DNA from: Rufibacter sp. XAAS-G3-1
GTDB taxonomy: Bacteria > Bacteroidota > Bacteroidia > Cytophagales > Hymenobacteraceae
Assembly: GCF_013623775.1 (NCBI RefSeq)
Contig: NZ_JABFAM010000003.1
Coordinates: 310,001 to 374,000 of the forward strand
Length of the DNA stretch: 64,000 nucleotides
Direction: 5' to 3'
Below the pieces are notes generated by a model. That model saw only the letters and a program-made list of their open reading frames with translations, was not told the DNA's origin and did no database searches. This document shows, piece by piece, positions 52,379-61,916 of the stretch. Within the stretch, counting starts at the first letter, position 1; each line of letters starts with the position of its first letter. The translations under genes and the position numbers were made by a program.

Positions 52379-53575
52379 ATGAAAAAAGTAGTTCTCGCGT
52401 TCAGTGGCGGCTTAGACACATCTTTCTGTGTGAAGTACCTGCTGGAACAAGGTTATGACATCTATTCGGCCATTGTGAATACCGGCGGCTTCTCTGAAGA
52501 AGAGTTGGCAGAAATAGCCCGAAGGGCCGAGAATCTGGGTGTGGCCCACCACGTAACCTTAGACGAAACCGACAACTACTACCAATCTTGCCTGAAATAC
52601 CTGATTTTCGGGAACGTGCTCAAAAACAACACCTACCCACTTTCCGTGAGCGCCGAGCGTATCTCTCAGGCGGTAGCTATTGCCAAATACGCCCAGGAAA
52701 TTGGTGCCGAAGCGGTAGCGCATGGTAGCACGGGTGCTGGTAACGACCAGGTTCGTTTTGACATGGTGTTCAACATTCTGGTGCCCAACGTGCAGGTGAT
52801 TACCCCCATCCGTGACCTGAAACTGTCGCGCGAGGAGGAGATTGCCTACCTGAAAGAGCGGGGCGTGGAGATGGACTTCCAGAAGGCACAGTACTCTATC
52901 AACAAAGGCATCTGGGGGACATCGGTAGGTGGTAAGGAGACCTTGACTTCATACCAGGCATTGCCAGAATCTGCCTACCCCACGCAACTGACCAAAGAAA
53001 CACCAGAGCGCATCACGTTGCACTTCAGGAACGGCGAACCGGTGGGCTTGAATGACGAGATGTTCGAGAACCCGGTGCACGTCATCCAGAAGCTGCAGGA
53101 AATTGCCGGGGCTTTCGCCATTGGCCGTGACATTCACGTGGGCGACACCATCATTGGGATTAAAGGCAGAGTAGGCTTTGAGGCGGCGGCGCCGATGGTC
53201 ATCATCAAAGCGCACCACGCGTTGGAGAAGCACACGCTCACCAAATGGCAGCTGTACTGGAAAGACAGCCTGGCCACCTGGTACGGCAACTGGCTGCACG
53301 AAGGCCAGTTCTTAGACCCCACCATGCGCAACATTGAGACCTTCCTCACCGACACGCAGAAAACCGTAACCGGAAAAGTACACGTGCTGTTGGCCCCGTA
53401 CCGCTTCCAGGTGGAAGGCATAGAGTCTGCCCATGACCTCATGTCTTCTAAATTCGGGTCGTACGGCGAGATGAACAAAGCCTGGACGGGCGAAGACGTG
53501 AAAGGTTTCTCCAAGATCTTCGGGAACCAGACCATGATGTACCGCTTCATCAACGGCGAAGATGGCGCAGCGTAA
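52379..53575 (+). CDS. argG: Argininosuccinate synthase
   Basis: The 398-residue enzyme joins citrulline and aspartate with ATP. The ATP P-loop VVLAFSGGLDTSFCVKYL is at the N-terminus, followed by AVAHGSTGAGNDQVRFD, ITPIRDLKLSREEEIAYL and YSINKGIWGTSVGGKE. The C-terminal substrate domain ends SKIFGNQTMMYRF. Length is normal. It overlaps argC by 14 bases. Confidence 0.96.
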   Translation: MKKVVLAFSGGLDTSFCVKYLLEQGYDIYSAIVNTGGFSEEELAEIARRAENLGVAHHVTLDETDNYYQSCLKYLIFGNVLKNNTYPLSVSAERISQAVAIAKYAQEIGAEAVAHGSTGAGNDQVRFDMVFNILVPNVQVITPIRDLKLSREEEIAYLKERGVEMDFQKAQYSINKGIWGTSVGGKETLTSYQALPESAYPTQLTKETPERITLHFRNGEPVGLNDEMFENPVHVIQKLQEIAGAFAIGRDIHVGDTIIGIKGRVGFEAAAPMVIIKAHHALEKHTLTKWQLYWKDSLATWYGNWLHEGQFLDPTMRNIETFLTDTQKTVTGKVHVLLAPYRFQVEGIESAHDLMSSKFGSYGEMNKAWTGEDVKGFSKIFGNQTMMYRFINGEDGAA

Positions 53576-54554
53576 CCTTATAAAAGTGGGCATCATAGGC
53601 GGCGCAGGCTACACCGGTGGCGAACTGCTTCGGCTGCTGGTGCACCACCCGCAGGCACAGATAGCTTTTGTGCACAGCAACAGCCAGGCCGGCAAGCCAG
53701 TGACCGACACGCATACAGACCTGCTGGGTGATACCGATTTGGTGTTCACCAACGAGCTAAGCATGGAGGTAGACGTTCTGTTCCTCTGCGTAGGCCACGG
53801 CGATGCCAAGAAGTTCTTAGACGCCAATCCTATTCCCGAAGAGGTAAAGATTATAGACCTGAGCCAGGATTTCCGCCTGGCGGCGAAGTCTTCTTTTGGC
53901 AACCGTCCATTTGTGTACGGTCTCCCAGAACTGAACCGTGAGGAAATCAAAACCGCTAGCAACGTGGCGAACCCAGGTTGCTTTGCGACGGCTATTCAGT
54001 TGGCCTTGCTCCCGCTGGCCCAGAATGGTTCTTTGCCGCTTGAAGTACACGTAAGCGGCATTACAGGTTCTACCGGTGCCGGTCAGAAATTAGCGGAGAC
54101 CTCACACTTCAGCTGGCGCAACAACAACGTCTCCAGCTACAAGGTATTCGGGCACCAGCACCTGCTAGAGATAACGGAAAGCCTGCAAACCCTGCAAAAA
54201 GAGGCAGATACGGCCATCCGGTTTGTGCCGTACCGGGGTAACTTCAGCCGGGGCATTCTGTGCACTACCTACCTGCGCTCAGACCTTAGCCTGGAAGAAG
54301 CGCAGCAATTGTACAGGCAGTTCTACGAGGGGCACCCGTATACCCTTATCACGTCTAAGAACCCAGACCTGAAACAGGTAGTGAACACCAACAAGTGCCT
54401 CTTATATATAGAGAAGCATGATGACCAATTGGTCATTACCAGCCTGATTGACAACCTGCTGAAAGGTGCCAGCGGCCAAGCGGTGCAGAACATGAACCTG
54501 CTGTTCGGGCTGGAGGAAAGAGCGGGTTTGCAGTTGAAAGCCATCGGGTTTTAG
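53562..54554 (+). CDS. argC: N-acetyl-gamma-glutamyl-phosphate reductase
   Basis: The 330-residue NADPH-dependent enzyme reduces N-acylglutamyl phosphate to the semialdehyde. The Rossmann start is VGIIGGAGYTGGELLRLLVHHP. The catalytic cysteine is in NPGCFATAIQLALLPL. Other motifs are GITGSTGAGQKLAETSHFSWRNNNVSSYKVFGHQHLLEI and VPYRGNFSRGILCTTY. Its start lies inside argG (14-base overlap), implying coupled translation. Confidence 0.95.
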   Translation: MAQRNLIKVGIIGGAGYTGGELLRLLVHHPQAQIAFVHSNSQAGKPVTDTHTDLLGDTDLVFTNELSMEVDVLFLCVGHGDAKKFLDANPIPEEVKIIDLSQDFRLAAKSSFGNRPFVYGLPELNREEIKTASNVANPGCFATAIQLALLPLAQNGSLPLEVHVSGITGSTGAGQKLAETSHFSWRNNNVSSYKVFGHQHLLEITESLQTLQKEADTAIRFVPYRGNFSRGILCTTYLRSDLSLEEAQQLYRQFYEGHPYTLITSKNPDLKQVVNTNKCLLYIEKHDDQLVITSLIDNLLKGASGQAVQNMNLLFGLEERAGLQLKAIGF

Positions 54555-54875
54555 GAGACCTCACCCCCTAGCCCCTCTCCCACGGAGAGGGGGAACTCCG
54601 CCAATGCGTTTTGGGGCTGTTTTGCGGAAAACGGGCTCTAAACGCGGAAACCTGTGAGGTTTTCAAAACCTCACAGGCTTTAGATAAACGGCTAGCATAA
54701 ACCGTTGCTTGTATAAGTAAGTGGTAGAAATTTATAATCCTTATCTCCTCCAGAACTCCCCTCTCCGTGGGAGAGGGGCTGGGGATGAGGTTAATCCATA
54801 GCCGTTTTCGGCCTATTTTTCTGAAAAAAGGCCGAAAACAAAAAAGTCTTACGTCTTGAATCTTACGTCTATAAA
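54555..54875. repeat. Nested repeats between argC and argD
   Basis: The order is repeat C (CTCTCCCACGGAGAG, 54556-54590), palindrome A (54606-54645), palindrome B (54648-54680, AACCTGTGAGG and complement), inverted repeat C (54755-54795) and a second palindrome A (54803-54840). The C arms can pair across the whole 240 bases. Confidence 0.75.
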
Positions 54876-56003
54876 ATGAATCTCTTCGACGTTTATCCTC
54901 TCTTTGATATAACACCGGTCAAAGCCCTTGGCTCCACGCTTTGGGACGAGAACGGCATTGAGTACCTGGATTTGTACGGCGGCCATGCCGTGATTTCCAT
55001 CGGCCACAGCCACCCGCACTATGTGCAGCGCTTAACCGAGCAGCTGAACAACATGGGCTTTTACTCTAACTCTGTCAAAATTCCGCAGCAGCAGGAACTG
55101 GCCGATAAGTTGGGCAAGCTCAGCGGTTATGAGGACTACCAATTCTTTTTGGTGAACTCCGGGGCCGAGGCCAACGAGAACGCCCTTAAGCTGGCCTCCT
55201 TCCATACCGGTCGCAAGAAAGTAATTTCGTTCCGCAAGTCTTTCCACGGACGGACGTCTGCTGCCGTAGCGGCAACAGATGACCCTAGCATTGTAGCCCC
55301 GGTAAACGAGACCGATAATATCCTGTTCCTGCCGTTCAATGATTCCGCTGCCGTGGAAGAAGCGCTTGCTACAAATGAAGTGGCGGCCATTATCATTGAA
55401 GGAATCCAAGGCGTAGGCGGGGTAGTGATTCCAGAGGCCCAGTTTTTGCAGGATTTGGAAAAACTAGCCAGGAAACACGGCGCGTTACTGATTCTGGACG
55501 AAGTGCAGTCGGGCTACGGCCGCTCCGGAAAATTCTTCGCGCACCAGCACGCGGGCATCAGACCAGATTTAATTACCATCGCCAAAGGCATGGGCAATGG
55601 TTTCCCGGTAGGAGGCGTATTGATTTCACCTGAAATCCCGGCCAAACATGGTATGCTAGGCACCACTTTCGGGGGCAATTACCTGGCCTGCGCTGCGGCT
55701 TTAGCCGTGCTGGAAGTGATGGAGCAGGAGAACCTGGTAGAGAACGCCGCCACACTGGGCAACTACCTCATGGGAAAAGCCAAAGCTTTGCCAGGCGTGC
55801 GCGAAGTCCGTGGACAGGGCCTGATGGTGGGCATTGAGCTGGAAAACCCTTGCGCCCCGCTCCGCAAAGCCCTGCTGGACGAGTACCGCATCTTTACCGG
55901 CTCAGCGTCCAACAAAAACACCATCCGTATTCTGCCAGCTTTGAATGTAACGCAGGCTGAGTTGGATAGATTCTTAGAGGCGTTTGAGGCGATGGTAAAA
56001 TAG
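54876..56003 (+). CDS. argD: Acetylornithine/succinylornithine aminotransferase
   Basis: The 375-residue class III PLP aminotransferase makes N-acylornithine from the semialdehyde and glutamate. Visible are YLDLYGGHAVISIGHSHP, the substrate-binding NSGAEANENALKLAS, SFHGRTSAAVAATD, the PLP aspartate in LLILDEVQSGYGRSG, and the Schiff-base lysine in ITIAKGMGNGFPVGG. Slightly shorter than E. coli ArgD but complete. Confidence 0.93.
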   Translation: MNLFDVYPLFDITPVKALGSTLWDENGIEYLDLYGGHAVISIGHSHPHYVQRLTEQLNNMGFYSNSVKIPQQQELADKLGKLSGYEDYQFFLVNSGAEANENALKLASFHTGRKKVISFRKSFHGRTSAAVAATDDPSIVAPVNETDNILFLPFNDSAAVEEALATNEVAAIIIEGIQGVGGVVIPEAQFLQDLEKLARKHGALLILDEVQSGYGRSGKFFAHQHAGIRPDLITIAKGMGNGFPVGGVLISPEIPAKHGMLGTTFGGNYLACAAALAVLEVMEQENLVENAATLGNYLMGKAKALPGVREVRGQGLMVGIELENPCAPLRKALLDEYRIFTGSASNKNTIRILPALNVTQAELDRFLEAFEAMVK

Positions 56004-56169
56004 ACACCTCACCCCCAACCCCTCTCCCACGGAGAGGGGAGCAATAAAATGAATTTTTGATTTGTTTTTGGAAAAACAGGCCAAAAACAGAAACAGTTAA
56101 TTCAGGCCAGAAGCCGGAAGTCCCTCTCCGTGGGAGAGGGATTTAGGCTGAGGTCAAACCCCATAAAAA
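56004..56169. repeat. Nested repeats between argD and the carbamoyltransferase gene
   Basis: Repeat C (56005-56041), a partial palindrome A (56055-56095) and inverted repeat C (56121-56158) fill the spacer. Confidence 0.7.
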
Positions 56170-57123
56170 ATGAAGCAATTCACCTCCGTTCACGACGTAG
56201 AAGATCTCAACGCCCTGGTGCAGGAAGCCCTTGCCCTGAAGCAGAACCCATACGCCTATGAGACCTTGGGCAAACGCAAAACCCTGGGCCTTATTTTCCT
56301 GAATCCTAGCCTACGTACCCGCCTCAGCACGCAGAAAGCGGCCCAGAGTCTGGGCATGAACGTGATGGTGATGAACATGGGACAGGAAGGCTGGGCACTG
56401 GAAACGCAGGACGGCGCCATCATGAACGGCACCACCGTAGAGCACATCAAAGACGCCGCCGCCGTCATGGGCCAGTACTGCGATGTGCTGGGCATGCGCT
56501 CTTTCCCTAAACTGCAGAACGTAGAGGAAGACTACTCAGAGGAGATACTGAAGAAGTTCATCCAGTACGCCAATGTGCCCTTCGTGAGCCTGGAATCCGC
56601 CACCCGCCACCCGTTACAGAGTCTTGCCGACTTAATCACCATCACCGAGCATGCCCCCAAAGGCCGTCGGCCGAAAGTGGTCTTGACGTGGGCACCGCAC
56701 GTGAAAGCCCTGCCGCAGGCCGTGCCCAACTCCTTCGCCGAGTGGATGTGCGCCGCTGACGTGGACTTCGTGATTACGCACCCAGAAGGCTACGAACTAG
56801 ACCCGCAGTTCACCAACGGAGCCACCATCAGCCACCACCAGCAAGAAGCTTTAGAGGGGGCAGACTTCATCTACGTCAAAAACTGGTCTACTTACCAGCC
56901 CTACGGACAGGTACTCACCCAAGACGCCAGCTGGATGCTCACCAACCAGCACTTGGCCCACACCAACAACGCCAAAGTCATGCACTGCCTGCCCGTTCGC
57001 CGGAACGTGGAACTCAGCGATGAAATCCTGGACGGGCCGAACTCCTTAGTAATAAACGAAGCCGCCAACCGGGAATTCGCGGCGCAGGCGGTGCTGAAGC
57101 GGTTGCTGGAAAGCATTCAGTAA
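56170..57123 (+). CDS. N-acylornithine carbamoyltransferase (ArgF', acetyl or succinyl type)
   Basis: The 317-residue enzyme transfers carbamoyl phosphate to N-acylornithine to give N-acylcitrulline, the route of Bacteroidetes and Xanthomonads. Motifs include FLNPSLRTRLSTQKAA (carbamoyl-phosphate loop), ATRHPLQSLADL, VVLTWAPHVKALPQAVPNSFAEW (the AOTC/SOTC family segment) and HCLPVRRN. From memory of the B. fragilis enzyme, residue 90 (Pro there for succinyl, Glu in Xanthomonas for acetyl) is Val90 here in TTVEHI. The acyl group therefore cannot be assigned. Confidence 0.92.
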   Translation: MKQFTSVHDVEDLNALVQEALALKQNPYAYETLGKRKTLGLIFLNPSLRTRLSTQKAAQSLGMNVMVMNMGQEGWALETQDGAIMNGTTVEHIKDAAAVMGQYCDVLGMRSFPKLQNVEEDYSEEILKKFIQYANVPFVSLESATRHPLQSLADLITITEHAPKGRRPKVVLTWAPHVKALPQAVPNSFAEWMCAADVDFVITHPEGYELDPQFTNGATISHHQQEALEGADFIYVKNWSTYQPYGQVLTQDASWMLTNQHLAHTNNAKVMHCLPVRRNVELSDEILDGPNSLVINEAANREFAAQAVLKRLLESIQ

Positions 57124-57407
57124 TTCCTTTATTGCCATCTTGCAAAGATCTTGGTGGCGAACGGTAGTGACGCTTGCACAAAGCTTTCCTAGTTTGCCCA
57201 CAAGTTCCTTTCAGGAGGACAAAGATAAATAAACCGCCCGCTGTTCGGGATTTACCAATCCCGAACTACTCTGTCGCAGATTTATCAATCCGCCGTGAAC
57301 CACGCGCAAGATTTACCAGAAAGGGGATTAGAAATCCCCGACAGAAAAACTTCCGGATTGGAAATCCGAAAGAGCAAACGTGAGGGAAAGTTAAAATCTA
57401 ACGTCTA
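57124..57407. repeat. Repeat spacer between carbamoyltransferase and argB
   Basis: About 57127-57226 is the uninterrupted copy of the element split by the MITE at 37.9 kb. About 57230-57380 holds blocks ATTTACCAATCC and GGGGATTAGAAATCCCCGACAG related to 18218-18273. No gene. Confidence 0.65.
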
Positions 57408-58205
57408 GTGTCTTCTAAAATAAACGTCATCAAAATAGGGGGAAATGTCCTGGACAGCCCAACCCAGTTGGAGCAGTTCCTAACAGACTTCGCAGCCATT
57501 CAAGGCCCCAAAATACTGGTGCACGGCGGCGGTAAAATCGCTTCTGAGCTGAGCAAGCAGTTAGGCATTGAACCTAATATGGTGAACGGCCGCCGCATTA
57601 CAGACGCAGATACGTTGCGGGTGGTCACCATGGTGTACGGCGGCTTGCTGAACAAGAACCTGGTGGCGCAACTACAGGCCAGAGGCTGCAATTCCCTGGG
57701 TCTCACCGGGGCCGATGCCAATGTGATTCCTGCCCATAAACGCCCGGTGAAAGACATTGACTACGGCTTTGTAGGTGATGTGGAAAGCCCCAGGCAAGTG
57801 AACGTCACGTTTTTAGCCTCTTTGGCAGAACAGGGCCTTACCCCTGTTTTCGCGGCGCTCACGCATGACGGGCAGGGCAGCCTGCTCAACACCAACGCCG
57901 ATACCATCGCCTCTACCCTGGCCGTAGCGCTTAGCGGTCAGTTTGAAGTGAACTTGATTTACTGCTTTGAGAAGAAAGGCGTGCTGCTGGATGTAGAGGA
58001 CGAAACCAGTGTGATTCACCACCTGCAACCCAACTATTACGCTGAGCTGAAAGAGAAAAGAGCCATTTTTGCGGGCATGCTGCCGAAGTTGGATAATGCG
58101 TTTGCGGCCTTGGAGCAGGGCGTGAAAGCCGTGATGATTGGTGATGCGGCTGAGATTAAGGACATCGCCGCAGGCGGAAAGGCGGGCACCAGGATAACGC
58201 GGTAA
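57408..58205 (+). CDS. argB: Acetylglutamate kinase
   Basis: The 265-residue amino-acid kinase phosphorylates N-acylglutamate. The N-terminal VIKIGGNVLD carries the phosphate-binding lysine. Next come ILVHGGGKIASELSKQLGI, GLTGADANVIPA, TPVFAALTHDGQGSLLNTNADTIASTLAVAL and the end AGTRITR. The start is GTG 57408 (MSSKINVIKIGG); no ATG fits the frame upstream. It lacks the extra N-terminal helix of arginine-inhibited kinases, so feedback inhibition is not expected (inference). Confidence 0.93.
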   Translation: MSSKINVIKIGGNVLDSPTQLEQFLTDFAAIQGPKILVHGGGKIASELSKQLGIEPNMVNGRRITDADTLRVVTMVYGGLLNKNLVAQLQARGCNSLGLTGADANVIPAHKRPVKDIDYGFVGDVESPRQVNVTFLASLAEQGLTPVFAALTHDGQGSLLNTNADTIASTLAVALSGQFEVNLIYCFEKKGVLLDVEDETSVIHHLQPNYYAELKEKRAIFAGMLPKLDNAFAALEQGVKAVMIGDAAEIKDIAAGGKAGTRITR

Positions 58206-58531
58206 GACACCTCACCCCCTAGCCCCCTCTCCCACGGAGAGGAGGAACCCGCAGATGCGTTTTTGAACTGTTTTTCAGGAAATAGGCTAAAAACGCAAAA
58301 ACCTGTGCGGTTTTGGAAACCGCACAGGTTTGGCCTCCAACTACGCAGCAAACGCTTTTCAAAAGACCTCGTAGTGTGCGTAGCTCCTGCACGTGTCTCC
58401 GTTCCGTAACTGTTTTTGGCCTGATTTTCAGAAAACAAGCCAAAACGGTTTACGAAATGAACAAAATAGTTTTCTTGCAAGGGAAAACACTTGAATACCA
58501 GCCGGTACATCGGCTTTAAAAGAGCAAAACC
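58206..58531. repeat. Nested repeats between argB and proC
   Basis: Repeat C (58208-58247), palindrome A (58256-58296), palindrome B (58299-58330, GC variant AACCTGTGCGG) and a second palindrome A (58408-58447). A short AAAGACCTCGTAG fragment at 58359-58390 resembles the 62.1-kb repeat. Confidence 0.7.
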
Positions 58532-59353
58532 ATGAGTGAACAGTACAAGAAAATAGCCATTCTGGGCGGCGGCAACATGGGCATCGCGCTGGCGAAGGGC
58601 ATGGTGGCCTCCGGGAAATACCGCGCCGAGGACATTACCCTCACCCGCCGCAACACCAAACTGCTGGAACCCATGGTGGCCCAAGGCTACTGCGCCTCCG
58701 GCAACAACGCCCTGGCCGTGGCCGAGGCCGATATCATTGTGCTCAGCATTCTGCCGCAACAGTTGGACAGCGTACTGGATACCATCTCGGAGAGCATCGA
58801 CCCCAGCCGCCACCTGTTCATCTCCATCGTGACCGGCGTGGCCGTCACCGACATTATCACGCGCATTGGCAAGGTGGTGGAAGTGGTGCGCGCTATGCCC
58901 AATACCGCCATCGCCATTCAGGAGTCCATGACCTGTATTGCCAGCAAGAACGCCTCTCCGCAGAACATGGAACTGGTGAAGGAAATCTTCTCGGCCGTAG
59001 GCGAAACCGTGGAAATCGAGGAAGAACTGATGTCTTCTGCTACTGCGTTGGTGGCCTGCGGAATTGCTTTCTTTCTTCGTTCTATCCGCGCAGCGGCGCA
59101 GGGCGGCACAGAGATTGGTTTTCACGCCAGCGATGCGTTGCGCATGGCGGCGCAGACAGCCAAAGGTGCTGCTTCCCTCCTGCTGCACTTCGGAAGCCAT
59201 CCAGAAAACGAGATTGACAAAGTGACCTCGCCCAAAGGCTGCACCATTGCCGGCCTCAACGAAATGGAACACAACGGCTTCAGCTCTGCCATGATCAAAG
59301 GCATCAAGACTTCGGCAGGTAAAGCCGAGAAATTGTATACCGACGAAAAGTAG
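58532..59353 (+). CDS. proC: Pyrroline-5-carboxylate reductase
   Basis: The 273-residue NAD(P)H enzyme forms proline from pyrroline-5-carboxylate. The Rossmann start is KIAILGGGNMGIALAKGMV, followed by VVRAMPNTAIAIQESMTCI and the family signature region ALVACGIAFFLRSIRAAAQGGTEIGF ... VTSPKGCTIAGLNEMEHNGF. Its place between argB and argE puts proline synthesis under the same control as arginine, which shares the glutamate-semialdehyde chemistry. Confidence 0.95.
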   Translation: MSEQYKKIAILGGGNMGIALAKGMVASGKYRAEDITLTRRNTKLLEPMVAQGYCASGNNALAVAEADIIVLSILPQQLDSVLDTISESIDPSRHLFISIVTGVAVTDIITRIGKVVEVVRAMPNTAIAIQESMTCIASKNASPQNMELVKEIFSAVGETVEIEEELMSSATALVACGIAFFLRSIRAAAQGGTEIGFHASDALRMAAQTAKGAASLLLHFGSHPENEIDKVTSPKGCTIAGLNEMEHNGFSSAMIKGIKTSAGKAEKLYTDEK

Positions 59354-59518
59354 AGACCTCACCCCCGGCCCCTCTCCCGTGGATAGGGGAGATTCAGGAA
59401 GAGGGAAGTTTTAACAAATACGTTTTTAGCCTCATTTCCAAAAAACAGCCCCAAAACGCATCAGCGGAGTTCCCCCTCTCCGTGGGAGAGGGGGCTAGGG
59501 GGTGAGGTTCTTCACACC
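59354..59518. repeat. Nested repeats between proC and argE
   Basis: Repeat C (59356-59391), palindrome A (59420-59460) and inverted repeat C (59467-59510). The two C arms (CTCACCCCC-GCCCCTCTCC and complement) could close a hairpin of about 155 bases. Confidence 0.75.
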
Positions 59519-60583
59519 ATGAACAACACCTTATACCAGGATGCCCTCAGCCTGCTGCGGCAGCTCATCTCCATCCAATCCTACAGCCGAGAGGAGGCGG
59601 GAACGGCGGAGGCGATTGCGCAGTTTTTGCAGGCGCGGGGCGTGGAGACTCACCGACAGGAAAACAACGTCTGGGCGTTCAGCCAGCACTACAACCCAAC
59701 TTTGCCTACGGTGCTGCTGAACTCGCACCATGATACCGTGAAGCCGCACCCCAGTTGGACGTTTGACCCGTTCACGCCAATGGTGCAGGACGGTAAACTC
59801 CATGGGCTGGGCAGCAATGACGCGGGCGGTTGTCTGGTATCTTTGATTGCTACGTTCCTGCACTTCTATGACCGGCAGGATTTAAAATACAATGTTGTGT
59901 TGGCGGCTACCGCCGAGGAAGAAATCTCCGGTAAAAACGGCATTGAGCTAATTTATCCCCAGCTAGGCGCAGTAGAATTCGCTATCGTAGGCGAGCCCAC
60001 CCAGATGCACTTGGCCGTGGCTGAGAAAGGCCTGATGGTGCTGGATTGCGTAGCCCACGGCCAGGGCGGACACGCCGCCCGCGAGGAAGGCATCAACGCC
60101 ATTTACGAAGCCTTGCCAGATATGGAATGGTTCCGCACCTATCGGTTCCCGAGGGAAAGCAGCTTCTTAGGGCCGGTAAAGATGAGCGTGACCGTAATTC
60201 AGGCAGGCTCGCAGCACAACGTGGTTCCCGACCACTGCAAATTCACCGTAGACGTGCGCCTGACCGATGCCTATCCCCCCGAGGAAGTGTTGCGCATCAT
60301 AAGAGCGCACGTGAAAAGTGAGGTGACACCACGGTCTACGCGTTTGCGCCCCTCGTCCATAGATCGAAACTACCCTATTGTGCAGTCGGGCATCAGGTTG
60401 GGCAGGAACCTGTACGGCTCTCCTACTACTTCAGACCAGGCGCTGCTGAACATTCCGTCGGTGAAGATTGGCCCCGGCGACTCGGCACGGTCGCACACCG
60501 CCGATGAATTTATCTATCTTTCGGAATTAGAGGAAGGCATTGCCCTTTACATCCAATTATTGACACCCGTTATTACCGCTTAG
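59519..60583 (+). CDS. M20 family deacylase, putative N-acylcitrulline deacylase (ArgE-like)
   Basis: The 354-residue zinc amidohydrolase has the metal-binding motifs LLNSHHDTVKP, GSNDAGGCLVSL, AATAEEEISGKNGIEL and VGEPTQMHLAVAEKG. The dimerisation domain follows (AHGQGGHAAREEGINAIYEAL, VPDHCKFTVDVRLTDAYPPE), ending with GPGDSARSHTADEFIYLSELEEGI. In this pathway the acyl group must be removed after carbamoylation, so the expected reaction is N-acetyl- (or succinyl-) citrulline to citrulline. It lies one base upstream of argH. Confidence 0.9.
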   Translation: MNNTLYQDALSLLRQLISIQSYSREEAGTAEAIAQFLQARGVETHRQENNVWAFSQHYNPTLPTVLLNSHHDTVKPHPSWTFDPFTPMVQDGKLHGLGSNDAGGCLVSLIATFLHFYDRQDLKYNVVLAATAEEEISGKNGIELIYPQLGAVEFAIVGEPTQMHLAVAEKGLMVLDCVAHGQGGHAAREEGINAIYEALPDMEWFRTYRFPRESSFLGPVKMSVTVIQAGSQHNVVPDHCKFTVDVRLTDAYPPEEVLRIIRAHVKSEVTPRSTRLRPSSIDRNYPIVQSGIRLGRNLYGSPTTSDQALLNIPSVKIGPGDSARSHTADEFIYLSELEEGIALYIQLLTPVITA

Positions 60584-60584
60584 C

Positions 60585-61916
60585 ATGAAACTCTGGCAGA
60601 AAGAAACCTCCGTGGCGCAGAACGTAGAAAAGTTCACTGTGGGCAAAGACGCCCAACTAGACTTACAGTTGGCCCCTTTTGACGTGCTGGGCTCCCTGGC
60701 GCACACGCGCATGCTGGAGAGCATCGGGCTGATGGAGCCGGAAGACCTGGCCGCCGTGCAGCGCGAACTCAAGGCCATTTACCAGACCATTGCCCGCGGC
60801 GAATTTGCCATGGAGCCGGGCGTGGAAGACATCCACTCCATGGTGGAACTGCTTTTGACGCGCCGTCTGGGCGAGGCGGGCAAGAAAATCCACAGCGGCC
60901 GCTCCCGTAACGACCAGGTGCTGGTGGATTTGAAACTGTTCATCCGCCACCATATCCGCGAGACGGTAGAGGCCGTGCACACGCTGTTCAATACCTTACA
61001 GGAACTCAGCGAAAAGAACAAAGACATCCTGCTGCCCGGTTACACGCACTTGCAGGTGGCCATGCCCTCGTCGTTCGGGTTGTGGTTTGGCGCGTACGCC
61101 GAGAGTCTGGTGGATGACCTGCAAATCTTGCAAGCGGCCTACAAAATCAGCAACAAGAATCCGTTGGGCTCGGCGGCCGGGTACGGCAGTTCCTTCCCCC
61201 TCAACCGCCAGATGACCACAGATCTGCTGGGCTTCGAGGCGCTGAACTACAACGTGGTGTACGCGCAAATGGGCCGGGGCAAAACCGAGCGCAGCGTGAG
61301 CATGGGTTTGGCTTCCATTGCGAGCACCCTGGGCCGCATGGCCATGGACGTGTGCCTGTACATGAGCCAGAATTTCGCCTTCGTGACCCTGCCCGACGAG
61401 CTGACCACCGGTTCCAGCATCATGCCGCACAAGAAAAACCCCGATGTGTTTGAAATCATGCGCGGCAAGTGCAACCGCCTACAAGCGCTGCCTACCGAGA
61501 TTCAGATGCTGTTGGGCAACCTGCCCTCGGGCTACCACCGCGAGCTGCAGTTGCTCAAGGAAAGCTTCTTCCCCGCCTTTGCGGAAATCCGGAATTGCCT
61601 GGAGATGATGACCTTCATGCTGCCGCACCTCAAGCTGAACCAAGATATCCTCAAAGACGAGAAATACCAGTACCTCTTCAGCGTGGAAGTGGTGAACAAC
61701 CAGGTACTCAGCGGCGTGCCGTTCCGGGATGCCTACAAAAACGTGGGCCTCGCCATTGAGAAAGGTGCCTTTGAACGCCCTGAGGAAGTGCACCACACGC
61801 ATGAAGGCAGCATTGGCAATTTGTGCACAGCGGAGATTAAAGGGTTGATGGACGAGGTGCTGCGTGGCTTCCAGTTTGAGAAGGTGGACAAAGCGATTGC
61901 GGAATTGCTGGCGTAG
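60585..61916 (+). CDS. argH: Argininosuccinate lyase
   Basis: The 443-residue enzyme splits argininosuccinate to arginine and fumarate. Superfamily motifs are AGKKIHSGRSRNDQVLVDLKLF, LLPGYTHLQVAMPSSFGLWF, the signature TTGSSIMPHKKNPDVFEIMRGK, and SAAGYGSSFPLNR. Length is typical. It is the last gene of the cluster, with one base after argE. Confidence 0.96.
   Translation: MKLWQKETSVAQNVEKFTVGKDAQLDLQLAPFDVLGSLAHTRMLESIGLMEPEDLAAVQRELKAIYQTIARGEFAMEPGVEDIHSMVELLLTRRLGEAGKKIHSGRSRNDQVLVDLKLFIRHHIRETVEAVHTLFNTLQELSEKNKDILLPGYTHLQVAMPSSFGLWFGAYAESLVDDLQILQAAYKISNKNPLGSAAGYGSSFPLNRQMTTDLLGFEALNYNVVYAQMGRGKTERSVSMGLASIASTLGRMAMDVCLYMSQNFAFVTLPDELTTGSSIMPHKKNPDVFEIMRGKCNRLQALPTEIQMLLGNLPSGYHRELQLLKESFFPAFAEIRNCLEMMTFMLPHLKLNQDILKDEKYQYLFSVEVVNNQVLSGVPFRDAYKNVGLAIEKGAFERPEEVHHTHEGSIGNLCTAEIKGLMDEVLRGFQFEKVDKAIAELLA

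Noticed and set aside
58037-59362. 441-residue minus-strand frame opposite argB/proC
   Set aside because: It is rich in His/Gly/Ala with no motif, runs through repeat C and palindromes, and lies opposite the well-supported proC.
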